This document shows positions 55,616 through 63,833 of a stretch of 64,000 nt of DNA, one piece after another. Origin of the DNA: Proteinivorax tanatarense (GTDB taxonomy: Bacteria; Bacillota; Proteinivoracia; Proteinivoracales; Proteinivoracaceae). The translations under genes were made by a program, and so were the position numbers. The stretch covers positions 2,852,001-2,916,000 of the forward strand of contig NZ_CP158367.1 in NCBI RefSeq assembly GCF_040267685.1, written 5' to 3'. Position 1 is the first letter of the stretch; each line of letters opens with the position of its first letter. The notes beneath the pieces were generated by a model. It was given only the letters and a program-made list of their open reading frames with translations, made no database searches and was not told the origin of the DNA.

Positions 55616-56902
55616 TTATAATCCTTTTGCAGAAAGCTTGTTAAAGCCTAACTCATTAGTAGCACCTGTAATAGCTTGAATTTCAACGGTTATTGACCCA
55701 TCTTTATTTAAACTACCATCAAATCCTCCAGCTATAACGTCTGCTACTTCTTGATAACCAATAATTTTATCCATAGGTGGCAGTGTAATTACTTCATTAG
55801 CATTACCACCGGTCACCACTGCATCAGCAAGTTTATCAGCATCGGCTAAAGATTGACTAGCGCCATCTCTACCGGCATACTCATCGGTAACTAAAACTGT
55901 TTTTACACCTTTTTTCTCTATTTTTGTACAGTTCATAATAAGGTCTGTATCTGGATTTCCAAATCCTTCTTCGGATATTACTGCACCGTCAAGTTTAAGC
56001 ATTTCTACTAGCTTAGCGGTGTAATTTGAAGAACGTACTTTATCTAAAAGTGTAACGTTTTCATTTGTAACTATGACACCTACAAAATTAATATCTTTTC
56101 CATGCCTTTTGTACAAGTCATGAATTACAGGACTATTTAAGTGATGATAAGTTGTATTTTTGTCGCAAGCTGATACACAGTTACCGCTTATAATAGCTCC
56201 GTCCATTACTTCTGTAGGTTTGATAATAGTTGGTAGTATTTTCTTTACATCCACACCGTATAGATATGTGTCATGAAGCAGGCCTTGACTTTGTAGCATA
56301 TAAACATAAGCCACTCTAGGTAGATCCTTATATTTTTCATAATTAGAAATGAAGTCTAATGCTTCATACTCAGTGTACTCAGATATTTTCTCATTTTCAG
56401 CTAAGGACCCTAAGTATTCTCCAGCTTTTAAGCCAACAAATCTTATTGCTTCTTCATGCTCATGCTGTTTGATATCTTCTCTAGGGGTACAATCTATAAC
56501 CACGTTAATATTTTTAGAAAACGGAGTATATTCTGCACCTGGACCAGTCATATCAACAATACCTTCTTGGAATCCTACAATCTTACCTGTGGTTACTGCA
56601 GCAACACCTTTTAACACATGTGTTGTTCCTTCACCAACAGTTTCAGCTTTTCCAAGCACTCCTGGAAAAACATTAGCGTCAGAACCCACCTTTACTCTAG
56701 GTTCTACTACATCTTTAACCGGGACTATACGCACAGAGTCACCAGGTTTCACTATTTGAATATCCATAGACTCTAGGCGGTGATCCCCACCGATATAGTC
56801 TAATAGTTCCTCTTTGTTTATAACAAGGGTACCTTCTTTGATTTCTGATTTTTCCCCAAAAATCACGTCGGTAATTTGGATATTTCCAACTTTTAAAGTC
56901 AT
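55616..56902 (-). CDS. grdE: Glycine reductase component B proprotein
   Basis: A 428-residue proprotein that self-cleaves before Cys in the motif ISGNCVSACDKNTTYHHLNSP. The new N-terminus becomes a pyruvoyl group that binds the amino group of glycine. Lengths of both halves fit known GrdE. Followed by grdA in the usual E-A-B order. GGGAGGTGA precedes the ATG. Confidence 0.96.
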   Translation of the reverse strand: MTLKVGNIQITDVIFGEKSEIKEGTLVINKEELLDYIGGDHRLESMDIQIVKPGDSVRIVPVKDVVEPRVKVGSDANVFPGVLGKAETVGEGTTHVLKGVAAVTTGKIVGFQEGIVDMTGPGAEYTPFSKNINVVIDCTPREDIKQHEHEEAIRFVGLKAGEYLGSLAENEKISEYTEYEALDFISNYEKYKDLPRVAYVYMLQSQGLLHDTYLYGVDVKKILPTIIKPTEVMDGAIISGNCVSACDKNTTYHHLNSPVIHDLYKRHGKDINFVGVIVTNENVTLLDKVRSSNYTAKLVEMLKLDGAVISEEGFGNPDTDLIMNCTKIEKKGVKTVLVTDEYAGRDGASQSLADADKLADAVVTGGNANEVITLPPMDKIIGYQEVADVIAGGFDGSLNKDGSITVEIQAITGATNELGFNKLSAKGL

Positions 56903-56914
56903 GGACTCACCTCC

Positions 56915-57229
56915 CTATAGGGTTTCTTTAATCTTACCTTCTAAGTCTTCGATGGTAAAGTCTTTGGACAATTCCCAAACTTTTTCTCCACCTTTATAAA
57001 GTATAATAGTCGGTAGACCTAGCACTTTTTGAGATATAGCTAGTCTTCTGTTTTCTACGATATTTAGTTTGCCAAATTTAATCTGCTCTCCATATTTTTC
57101 AGCTAACTCTGTTACTTGAGGCATAAGCTCCATGCATGGTTCACATTTTGGACTCCAATAGTCAACTAATACATAACCGTCTGCATTTAAAACTTCTTCT
57201 TCAAAATTCTTTTTATCAAATTCTAACAT
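56915..57229 (-). CDS. trxA: Thioredoxin of the glycine reductase system
   Basis: 104 residues; active site WSPKCEPCMELMP (CEPC instead of CGPC), typical of the atypical thioredoxins of amino-acid-reducing clostridia. The cis-Pro is in GLPTIILYKGGEK. It re-reduces GrdA using electrons from TrxB. 12 bp before grdE and 13 bp after trxB. Confidence 0.95.
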   Translation of the reverse strand: MLEFDKKNFEEEVLNADGYVLVDYWSPKCEPCMELMPQVTELAEKYGEQIKFGKLNIVENRRLAISQKVLGLPTIILYKGGEKVWELSKDFTIEDLEGKIKETL

Positions 57230-57242
57230 CTTTTCACCTCCT

Positions 57243-58457
57243 TTAAAATTTGCTTAAGCTTTCGCTTACTTTCTCTTTTGTAACATTGTCTTTTAAAGTT
57301 AAACTCGGATTGCCATCTTTAAAAATAATTAGTGATGGTATTTCCGAAATTTCATAACGGCGGGATATTCTCATATTTCTATAAGTGTCAATTTTTACTA
57401 GCTTGTATTTGTCTGTATCTATCTCTTTTTCAAGCTCAGCCATTAAATCTAAGCTTTCTTCATTTCCAGGGCTCCAGAAGTACACTACTACCGGTTTATC
57501 AGCCTCTAACACTTCTTCTTTAAACATTTCTTCTTCAGCAATATATTTTTCTGCAGAGGTAGCTGCGATAGCTCCATCAGCCGCAGCGGTAACTACCTGA
57601 CGTAAAAACTTCTGTCTTACATCACCCACTGCATAAATTCCGTCTTTTGACGTTTCCATCATCTCATTAGTAATAATATAACCTCTATCATCAAGCTTAA
57701 TCACGTCTTTTAAAAAGTCTGTTTTAGGAACAGTTCCTACATATATAAATACACCATTAGCTTCTAATTCGGAAATTTCCTTTGTTTTTAAGTTTTTAAC
57801 ACTTACTCCCTCAACTATTCCATCACCTTTTATTTCTTCTAGCACGCTGTTCCAAACAAATTCAATTTTAGGGTTTTTAAAAGCTCTTTCTGCAATTACA
57901 GGTGTAGCATCTAAAACACCTTCATCATGTATTACGATAACTGTGACCTTAGCTGCAAACTTCGTTAAAAAGAGAGCCTCTTCGATGGCAGAATCACCAT
58001 TTCCTACTACTACTACATCTAAATCCTCAAAAAAGTCTGCATCACAAGTTGCACAATAAGAAACTCCTTTTCCTCTTAAAGCTCCTTCACCTTTAACCCC
58101 AAGGACTCTAGGCTCAGCACCTGTGGAAATCACAATAGTTTTAGTAAGGTACTCGTCACCATTTTTGGTTTTAATTCTCTTCGCAAAGCCTTCATCTATA
58201 ATATTTTCTACCTGATCTTTAACAAACTCTGTTCCAAAAAGCTTTGCATGCTCTTCCATCTTCGCTGTTAATTCTGGCCCAGTTGTCTTACCAAAAAATC
58301 CAGGGTAGTTCTCCATCTCTTCTGTAGTTGCTGCTTGCCCACCTACTTTGCCTTTTTCGATAACTAGTGTTGAAAGCTTAGAACGCGAGCCATAAATTCC
58401 TGCAGCTAAACCTCCTGGCCCAGCACCTATAATAGTCATGTCATATACTTTTTCCAT
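57243..58457 (-). CDS. trxB: Thioredoxin reductase fused to a cysteine-less thioredoxin-like domain
   Basis: 404 residues. The first ~310 are a normal low-Mr NAD(P)H-thioredoxin reductase: GAGPGGLAAGIYGSR (FAD), SYCATCDADFF (redox Cys135/Cys138), VVGNGDSAIEEALFL (NAD(P)) and GIYAVGDVR. The last ~90 residues form a thioredoxin fold whose active site reads FWSPGNEESLDLM, where TrxA has CEPC; both Cys are gone. The cis-Pro EIPSLIIFKDG remains. Start ATG 58457 with AAGGAGG ahead. Confidence 0.93.
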   Translation of the reverse strand: MEKVYDMTIIGAGPGGLAAGIYGSRSKLSTLVIEKGKVGGQAATTEEMENYPGFFGKTTGPELTAKMEEHAKLFGTEFVKDQVENIIDEGFAKRIKTKNGDEYLTKTIVISTGAEPRVLGVKGEGALRGKGVSYCATCDADFFEDLDVVVVGNGDSAIEEALFLTKFAAKVTVIVIHDEGVLDATPVIAERAFKNPKIEFVWNSVLEEIKGDGIVEGVSVKNLKTKEISELEANGVFIYVGTVPKTDFLKDVIKLDDRGYIITNEMMETSKDGIYAVGDVRQKFLRQVVTAAADGAIAATSAEKYIAEEEMFKEEVLEADKPVVVYFWSPGNEESLDLMAELEKEIDTDKYKLVKIDTYRNMRISRRYEISEIPSLIIFKDGNPSLTLKDNVTKEKVSESLSKF

Positions 58458-58477
58458 GTTTAAACCTCCTTGTTTAT

Positions 58478-58849
58478 TTATTTTAAACACCCCTTAAACA
58501 TTTCTAAATCAATTAGTTTATAGTCTTCCTCTATTTGGGGAGTTATAAAAACATCTTTTTCAAAATCCTTACTTTTGTTAATAGCCGCCTCCATCACAGA
58601 TAATGAAAAGTAATCTAAATTTTTATCACTTTGTGTTACAACCACGGTTTTAAATAAGTTTTTATATGGCTTTATGCTGCTGGCTAGTGGGTGATTTACA
58701 AGCTTGTACCCCTCATGTATTTTGTCACGGGCTGTAAGCAACACTTCCGGCAGAGAGTCAACAAATTTTAAGTTCACATTTTCTTTATCACATTCTTTGA
58801 CAAAAAAATCATTCACCTTGCTATTATTTGTTATTATTATCTTTTCCAT
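58478..58849 (-). CDS. grdX: GrdX family protein
   Basis: 123 residues, first gene of the operon as in other glycine reductase clusters. Typical block GYKLVNHPLASSIKPYKNLFKTVVV; no known catalytic motif. The function of GrdX is not established. AGGAGAG precedes the ATG, directly after the riboswitch expression platform. Confidence 0.93.
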   Translation of the reverse strand: MEKIIITNNSKVNDFFVKECDKENVNLKFVDSLPEVLLTARDKIHEGYKLVNHPLASSIKPYKNLFKTVVVTQSDKNLDYFSLSVMEAAINKSKDFEKDVFITPQIEEDYKLIDLEMFKGCLK

Positions 58850-58872
58850 TTTTTTCTCTCCTAATCAAAATA

Positions 58873-58900
58873 AGGCAATAGCAAGAATATGCCATTGCCT
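58873..58900 (-). terminator. Riboswitch expression-platform terminator
   Basis: 11-bp stem with one mismatch (58890-58900 with 58873-58883), then TTATTTTG on the minus strand. Lies between the second aptamer and grdX; glycine would be expected to prevent its use. Confidence 0.7.
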
Positions 58901-58904
58901 CTGT

Positions 58905-59075
58905 CTACTAACCTGAGAGATTTCCCTTGAAAGGGTTGCTCCGTCGGTGTCCGAAGACTTTCCAGAGTGTGGTCACAGCACGGTCCTTTTGGCCTGAGAG
59001 GTTATGAGTTTACAGGCTTTTGTAAACCCTTTGCTCCTTCGGCGCCACAAATAAAGTGGTCTCTCCCGCACTGAT
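58905..59075 (-). promoter_or_regulatory. Tandem glycine riboswitch
   Basis: Two glycine aptamers in series. On the minus strand aptamer 1 shows GGGAGAGACC, GGCGCCGAAGGAGCAA and CTCAGGCCAAAAGGACC; aptamer 2 shows ACTCTGGAAAGTC, CACCGACGGAGCAA and AATCTCTCAGG. The short linker between them (ACCGTGCTGTGACCAC) is typical of the tandem class. It controls the whole grd operon, an 'on' switch by family precedent. Confidence 0.96.
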
Positions 59076-59118
59076 CATCCCCGATATAAAATTATTGTTT
59101 AGTTAGTAAAACTCATCA

Positions 59119-59154
59119 AATACTACTTGTATATTTACTTGTATTAGTAGTATT
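59119..59154. promoter_or_regulatory. Inverted repeat upstream of the grd riboswitch
   Basis: AATACTACT (59119-59127) and AGTAGTATT (59146-59154), perfect 9-bp arms separated by 18 bp that contain two TACTTGT repeats. It lies about 45 bp before the aptamers, so it may be an operator near the promoter. No convincing -10/-35 pair was picked out. Confidence 0.4.
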
Positions 59155-59306
59155 CAACGAAAGTGAAAAAAATCCTTTTCACTTTATCAAAATTTGTTTA
59201 TAAGAGTTATAAATTTTATTTATACCTCTTGTAAACATTGACTTTCCACAGGTTATAGCTTTAATAATTTTTTTTGAGATTTAAGGGTTTATTAGATACC
59301 CAGCAG

Positions 59307-60614
59307 CTACTTATTCTCTTTATGGAGCATCCTCATGCCCAGCAGCACCGCCCACGGTTTTCCTTCTTTGTCCAAGTAAAACTTAATTGGACGCTCTTTT
59401 TGTTTTAGCACCAAAGTGTCCTTTGTGCTTGCTCTTAACTCATATATTTTTTCACCTATTTTAGCTATTGGTTTTCCTTCTTTTATTGTAATTGTTAATC
59501 CTTGTCCTTCAGCTGATTTATATTTTCCCGTTAAAACCTCTAGCTCTCTAGGAGTGAGGTTATAGTAAGGGTAAGGTTCTTTCCGCTGATTATACTCAAG
59601 TGGTAACCCTAGCATTGTGTTTACCACTGCCATCCAAATTTTGCCTGCAGAAACACCACCTACATTCGTAAGTACTGCAATCACAGCTTCTTCTTCAGGG
59701 ATAAAACCAAAATTAGAGGAAACCCCAGGTTGTCCTCCTCCATGTTCAACCAAGGTCACACCATTATAGTTAATTGTTGATTTTAAGGCGTATCCGTAAA
59801 AGCTATCCTTGTCAATTTTATAAACAGGCTGGTACATCTTTGATATGCTTTTTCTATCTATAATAACACTATCCTGAACATAAACTTCTCCATAATTGAG
59901 TAAATCATCTATACAGGAGCGAATTCCTCCCCCAACCTCATAGTTGCCTAGCACAGGCCATGATTGTTTTTCTAGCTGTTTTTCCTTGCTGTTATAGTTG
60001 TACGGTACCGAAACATTTTCATATTTTTCTACTTCTTCTAGGCTAAAGGTGGAGCGATACATTTTTAAAGGGTCTAAAATAGCTTCGGTTATATGACGAC
60101 GATATAACTTTCCTGTTACTCGCTCTATTATGGCCCCTAACAATAAAAATGTGTCGTTACAATAACTTAAATAATCACCCGGTCTACCTAAAATTTTGCA
60201 CTGTTCATTTGCAAGGTATTTTAAGTGCTCTTTTAGCTTATTAAGCTCTTGTCTCCGCTTCATCGGTGGACATCCTGTTGTATGTGATAGCAGGTGATGT
60301 ATTTTTATGCCACTCATATCCTCAACTCCACATAGTTTAAACTCAGGTAGATACTTAATAACTGGATCATCCACTGACAACTTACCTTCTTGTTGTAGCT
60401 GCATAATCGCAAGGGCTGTAAATGACTTTGTAATAGAGGCAATGCCAAAAATGGTTCCGCTGTCCACCGGATCTTTTGTTTGTTTATTGCTAACGCCAAA
60501 CCCTTTTTTGTAGATGGTTTTGCCATGCTTAGAAACACCTATAGCAACCCCAGCTATGTTTTCCTCCTCCATTATCTCTTTTACATACTTCTCAAAACTT
60601 TTCCAATCCACCAT
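59307..60614 (-). CDS. Serine beta-lactamase-fold hydrolase
   Basis: 435 residues, class C/esterase-type fold. SITKSFTALAIM gives the SxxK nucleophile, SYCNDTF the YxN-like motif and EHGGGQPG the third (KTG-equivalent) motif. A C-terminal lipocalin-like extension (about 345-430, TPRELEVLTGKYKSAEGQGL) is common in D-aminopeptidase/esterase members. No signal peptide. Substrate unknown; true beta-lactamase activity is unlikely. Confidence 0.88.
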   Translation of the reverse strand: MVDWKSFEKYVKEIMEEENIAGVAIGVSKHGKTIYKKGFGVSNKQTKDPVDSGTIFGIASITKSFTALAIMQLQQEGKLSVDDPVIKYLPEFKLCGVEDMSGIKIHHLLSHTTGCPPMKRRQELNKLKEHLKYLANEQCKILGRPGDYLSYCNDTFLLLGAIIERVTGKLYRRHITEAILDPLKMYRSTFSLEEVEKYENVSVPYNYNSKEKQLEKQSWPVLGNYEVGGGIRSCIDDLLNYGEVYVQDSVIIDRKSISKMYQPVYKIDKDSFYGYALKSTINYNGVTLVEHGGGQPGVSSNFGFIPEEEAVIAVLTNVGGVSAGKIWMAVVNTMLGLPLEYNQRKEPYPYYNLTPRELEVLTGKYKSAEGQGLTITIKEGKPIAKIGEKIYELRASTKDTLVLKQKERPIKFYLDKEGKPWAVLLGMRMLHKENK

Positions 60615-60694
60615 ATCCCTCCTAGTTTTTTTATAATGTTGTTATTACTAGCATATTTCTATACTCGAATCTTTTTCCTTCTATTTTAATTAAA

Positions 60695-60724
60695 AGAAGC
60701 TACCGAGCTGAGTCGATAGCTTCT
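60695..60724 (-). terminator. Terminator after ridA
   Basis: 12-bp stem with one mismatch (60695-60706 with 60713-60724) and T run on the minus strand. Confidence 0.75.
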
Positions 60725-60731
60725 TCTAAAA

Positions 60732-61115
60732 TTACTTTATTAAAGCAATAGCTTCCATTTCCACCTGAACATCTTTTGGAAGACGGGCCACCTCTACGCA
60801 GGAACGAGCCGGTGGGTTATCGGCAAAGTACTCACCATAAACTTCGTTAATCTTTCCAAAGTCATCCATGTTTTTGATAAATACAGTAACCTTTATTACG
60901 TTATCCATGGAACTACCTGCTGCTTCCACTACCGCCTTAAGATTCTCTAACACCAACTTTGTTTGCTCTTGCACATCTTGGGTAGGAATTTCCATGGTTT
61001 GTGGATCTAATGGAATTTGCCCGGAAGTAAATACCATGTTGCCCACCGTATTTGCTTGTGAGTATGGGCCAATAGCTTTTGGAGCGCTTTCTGTAGAAAC
61101 TATAGTTCTTTCCAT
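60732..61115 (-). CDS. ridA: RidA family enamine/imine deaminase
   Basis: 127 residues. Hydrolyses reactive enamine/imine intermediates released by PLP enzymes. Signatures: APKAIGPYSQA, FTSGQIPLDP, and the C-terminal block NPPARSCVEVARLPKDVQVEMEAIA with the substrate-binding Arg. Start ATG 61115 with AAGGAGG ahead. Useful in a cell running PLP-based amino-acid catabolism such as tryptophanase. Confidence 0.95.
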   Translation of the reverse strand: MERTIVSTESAPKAIGPYSQANTVGNMVFTSGQIPLDPQTMEIPTQDVQEQTKLVLENLKAVVEAAGSSMDNVIKVTVFIKNMDDFGKINEVYGEYFADNPPARSCVEVARLPKDVQVEMEAIALIK

Positions 61116-61203
61116 TAATGAAACCTCCTTATTTTTTCTGTATAATATAATATTATAGGTTAATTCTATAATATCCTGCAAAAAATTAAATGAGGTGAAA
61201 AAA

Positions 61204-61938
61204 ATGTCAATCTACAAATTTAGTGAAAATAGCTTAGATATATTTGTTTCCACCACAGATTTAGGTTCATTTAAAATCGATACAGCTTCAAAAATCCCAC
61301 CAAGGCAAAGCTTTAACAATCTTAACAACCAAACTAAAGTTCCATTAGATAAAATAGTTCGCCCCAACCTTGCTAATGGAAGTGATTATGTTGAAGTTAG
61401 TTTAAAAGATGGGGGACGAGGCGTTGTTGCATCTAAAGATACTATTGATAATAAAGACGGGTTAATAACAAAAGATAAAGGATTATATTTATCAATAACT
61501 ACTGCCGACTGCTATCCAATTGTGTTGCATGACCCTAAACAAAGTATCCTAGCTTTAGCACACGGCGGTTGGCGAGGTGTAGTTGGTAAGCTTGAAATAA
61601 AATTATTAAAACATATGGTTAGCATCGGGGCTAAGCTAGAGGATATCTCTGTAATTTATGTAGCCGGCATCTGCAAAGAATGCTATGTGCAGCATGACCA
61701 ATATTTATACGATGTATTTATCAATAAATATAATTACCCTGCTAGTATTGTTGGTAAAAAAGATAATCTATATTCCATAGATATAGCTGCAGCATCTCAA
61801 CATAATTTTCGTCAGGTTGGTTTCAACGGTAATTTTAAAAATTTATGTTTATGCAATTTCTGTAACCCAAAATTGTTCTCAGTAAGAAGGGACGGTAAAA
61901 ACACTGGAAGGATACTAACATTAGTGGGGATGAATTAA
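61204..61938 (+). CDS. pgeF: YfiH/PgeF family (laccase-domain) purine nucleoside or peptidoglycan editing protein
   Basis: 244 residues. Zinc-site motifs TADCYPIVL, LALAHGGWRGVVG and the Cys of AGICKECYVQ. Family members are zinc-dependent purine nucleoside phosphorylase/adenosine deaminase enzymes, and in E. coli prevent misincorporation into muropeptides. Start ATG 61204, seven bases after GAGGTG. The neighbouring nucleoside hydrolase/ribokinase operon fits a purine salvage role. Confidence 0.9.
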   Translation: MSIYKFSENSLDIFVSTTDLGSFKIDTASKIPPRQSFNNLNNQTKVPLDKIVRPNLANGSDYVEVSLKDGGRGVVASKDTIDNKDGLITKDKGLYLSITTADCYPIVLHDPKQSILALAHGGWRGVVGKLEIKLLKHMVSIGAKLEDISVIYVAGICKECYVQHDQYLYDVFINKYNYPASIVGKKDNLYSIDIAAASQHNFRQVGFNGNFKNLCLCNFCNPKLFSVRRDGKNTGRILTLVGMN

Positions 61939-61942
61939 ACTG

Positions 61943-62848
61943 CTATTTTAAAGCTTCTATATAATATCTTAAAAACTTATCGCTATCTACGCCTTTACAA
62001 ACTTTTATAATTTCTCCTTGAGCTTTTTTAAGGACCTTACCTCTATTTTCGCCTTCTTGTTCAACAACCTCTAAGTACATAGGGGTTGTTTTTACTATAT
62101 CAGGTTGGATAGCTACTCCTACAGCTAATGGGTCGTGTAGTGCGCATCCTGCTAATTTATTAACATTTTCATATTTGTCTAAATAAAATCTGGTCATTTT
62201 TTCTACCGCATCTGATACTTTATTTTTAATGCAAGAAATTTCATCTAATTCTTTAGCAGTTAACAATACCTTTAAAGTCACATCTAAACCTACAAGAGTT
62301 TTGCCACATTTTCCAGAAAAAACTATGTTTGCCGCTTCAGGATCAGCATAAATATTAAATTCCGCCTGTTCAGTGACGTTTCCTTTAACATCCACTGCTC
62401 CACCCATAATTATAATTTCAGCAATTTTTTCGTCAATCTTAGGGTAGTCTTTAAAGAGCTTGGCTATGTTTGTTAGGGGAGCCACAGCAATTATAGTAAT
62501 TTCTCCTGGATATCTATTAATTTGTTCAGCCATAAAAGTAACAGCATCTTGTTGTGCTATATTTTCTTTTATTTCAGGTAGTTCTAAGTACCCTAAACCT
62601 GTTGGACCATGTATATGCTCTGCTGTGCGCAAGTGTTTTTCAAGAGGTTTTTCGCTTCCTTTATATACCTTGCACTTTCCTTCTAAAACATCTAGCACAT
62701 TAGCTGCATTTTGGGTAGTAGTCTCTAATGGCAGATTTCCTGCTACTGTAGTTATACCGAGAATGTCTAACTTCTCACTTTTGAATGCTAACGCCAACGC
62801 CATAGCATCATCTATTCCTGGGTCTACATCTAAAATTACTTTTTTCAT
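61943..62848 (-). CDS. Ribonucleoside hydrolase (inosine-uridine preferring family)
   Basis: 301 residues. Cleaves ribonucleosides to base and ribose. Calcium-binding N-terminus ILDVDPGIDDAMAL, GNLPLETTTQNAANVL, and ALHDPLAV near the C-terminus. It starts 9 bp after rbsK, so ribose released would be phosphorylated by the partner gene. Only 4 bp separate its stop from the convergent pgeF stop. Confidence 0.95.
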   Translation of the reverse strand: MKKVILDVDPGIDDAMALALAFKSEKLDILGITTVAGNLPLETTTQNAANVLDVLEGKCKVYKGSEKPLEKHLRTAEHIHGPTGLGYLELPEIKENIAQQDAVTFMAEQINRYPGEITIIAVAPLTNIAKLFKDYPKIDEKIAEIIIMGGAVDVKGNVTEQAEFNIYADPEAANIVFSGKCGKTLVGLDVTLKVLLTAKELDEISCIKNKVSDAVEKMTRFYLDKYENVNKLAGCALHDPLAVGVAIQPDIVKTTPMYLEVVEQEGENRGKVLKKAQGEIIKVCKGVDSDKFLRYYIEALK

Positions 62849-62857
62849 ATTAACCTC

Positions 62858-63736
62858 CTATTTTGTCACCTCGGCTAGTATTGGCAAAGAAGACTGTGCC
62901 CCCATTTTGGTTACAGTCTTTGATGCTACTTTTATAGCAAATTTTATGGATTCATCTAGGTTACTCCCCTTAGATAAATCCGCAGCCAATGCTCCCGAAA
63001 AACTATCACCTGCTGCAGTAGTATCTACTGGGTCAACTTCTATGCCCTGAAATATTTTTTTTGTTGTTTTACTATATAACTTTGCCCCATTCTTTCCTAA
63101 TGTTATAATAACATTCTCCACGCCTTTGTCTAGAAAGAACTGGGCAGCATCATCTATATTATCTTTTTGTGATAACTTTAAAGCCTCTCCTTCATTTGGT
63201 TTAATTATATCTAAATGCTTATAAATGGTTTCTGATAAAGGGCTAACTGGGGCAGGATCTAAAATAACTTTTGCTCCTTTATTTTTAGCTATTTTGACCA
63301 CCTGTTCCACCATTTCAATTGATATTTCCAATTGTAGTAGCACTATATCATTTGTGGAAATTAAGTCTTCCGGCAAATCATTTGGCTCTAAATAATGATT
63401 TGCACCCGGAATTACCACTATTGAGTTTTCTGCTTTTTTATCTAATGTTATAGCCGCTACACCAGTTGCCTCTCCCTTTTGAACTATGTTCTTTGTATTG
63501 ATATTATCTCTCTTTAAATCTTTAACTATGCTAAGTCCATACTCATCGTTACCAACGGCACCTACCATAAAAACAGATGATCCTAAGCGGGCAGCTGCAA
63601 CTGCTTGATTAGCCCCTTTGCCACCGTTATACTGACAATAGGATTTTCCCATCACAGTCTCGCCAGGTAATGGATGATTCTCAGTTTTAAAAACTAAATC
63701 AACGTTTATACTTCCCACAACAATAACCTTTGACAA
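62858..63736 (-). CDS. rbsK: Ribokinase
   Basis: 292-residue PfkB-family sugar kinase. GSINVDLVF, the substrate motif YNGGKGANQAVAAARLG, and the anion-hole/catalytic motif DTTAAGDSFSGALA with the base Asp. TTG start with GAGGAGG ahead. First gene of a two-gene nucleoside-salvage operon. Confidence 0.95.
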   Translation of the reverse strand: MSKVIVVGSINVDLVFKTENHPLPGETVMGKSYCQYNGGKGANQAVAAARLGSSVFMVGAVGNDEYGLSIVKDLKRDNINTKNIVQKGEATGVAAITLDKKAENSIVVIPGANHYLEPNDLPEDLISTNDIVLLQLEISIEMVEQVVKIAKNKGAKVILDPAPVSPLSETIYKHLDIIKPNEGEALKLSQKDNIDDAAQFFLDKGVENVIITLGKNGAKLYSKTTKKIFQGIEVDPVDTTAAGDSFSGALAADLSKGSNLDESIKFAIKVASKTVTKMGAQSSLPILAEVTK

Positions 63737-63833
63737 TGTTATTCCTCCTCATCAGCTTACTAATAGATTACTACTTTTAAATTATTTCTACAAGTATTAT
63801 AATTAAGTGGAAGATAATTTAGGGGGTCGTAAT

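Noticed and set aside
59307-60614. A true antibiotic-resistance beta-lactamase
   Set aside because: No signal peptide and a C-terminal lipocalin-like extension; fits the broader esterase/D-aminopeptidase group.
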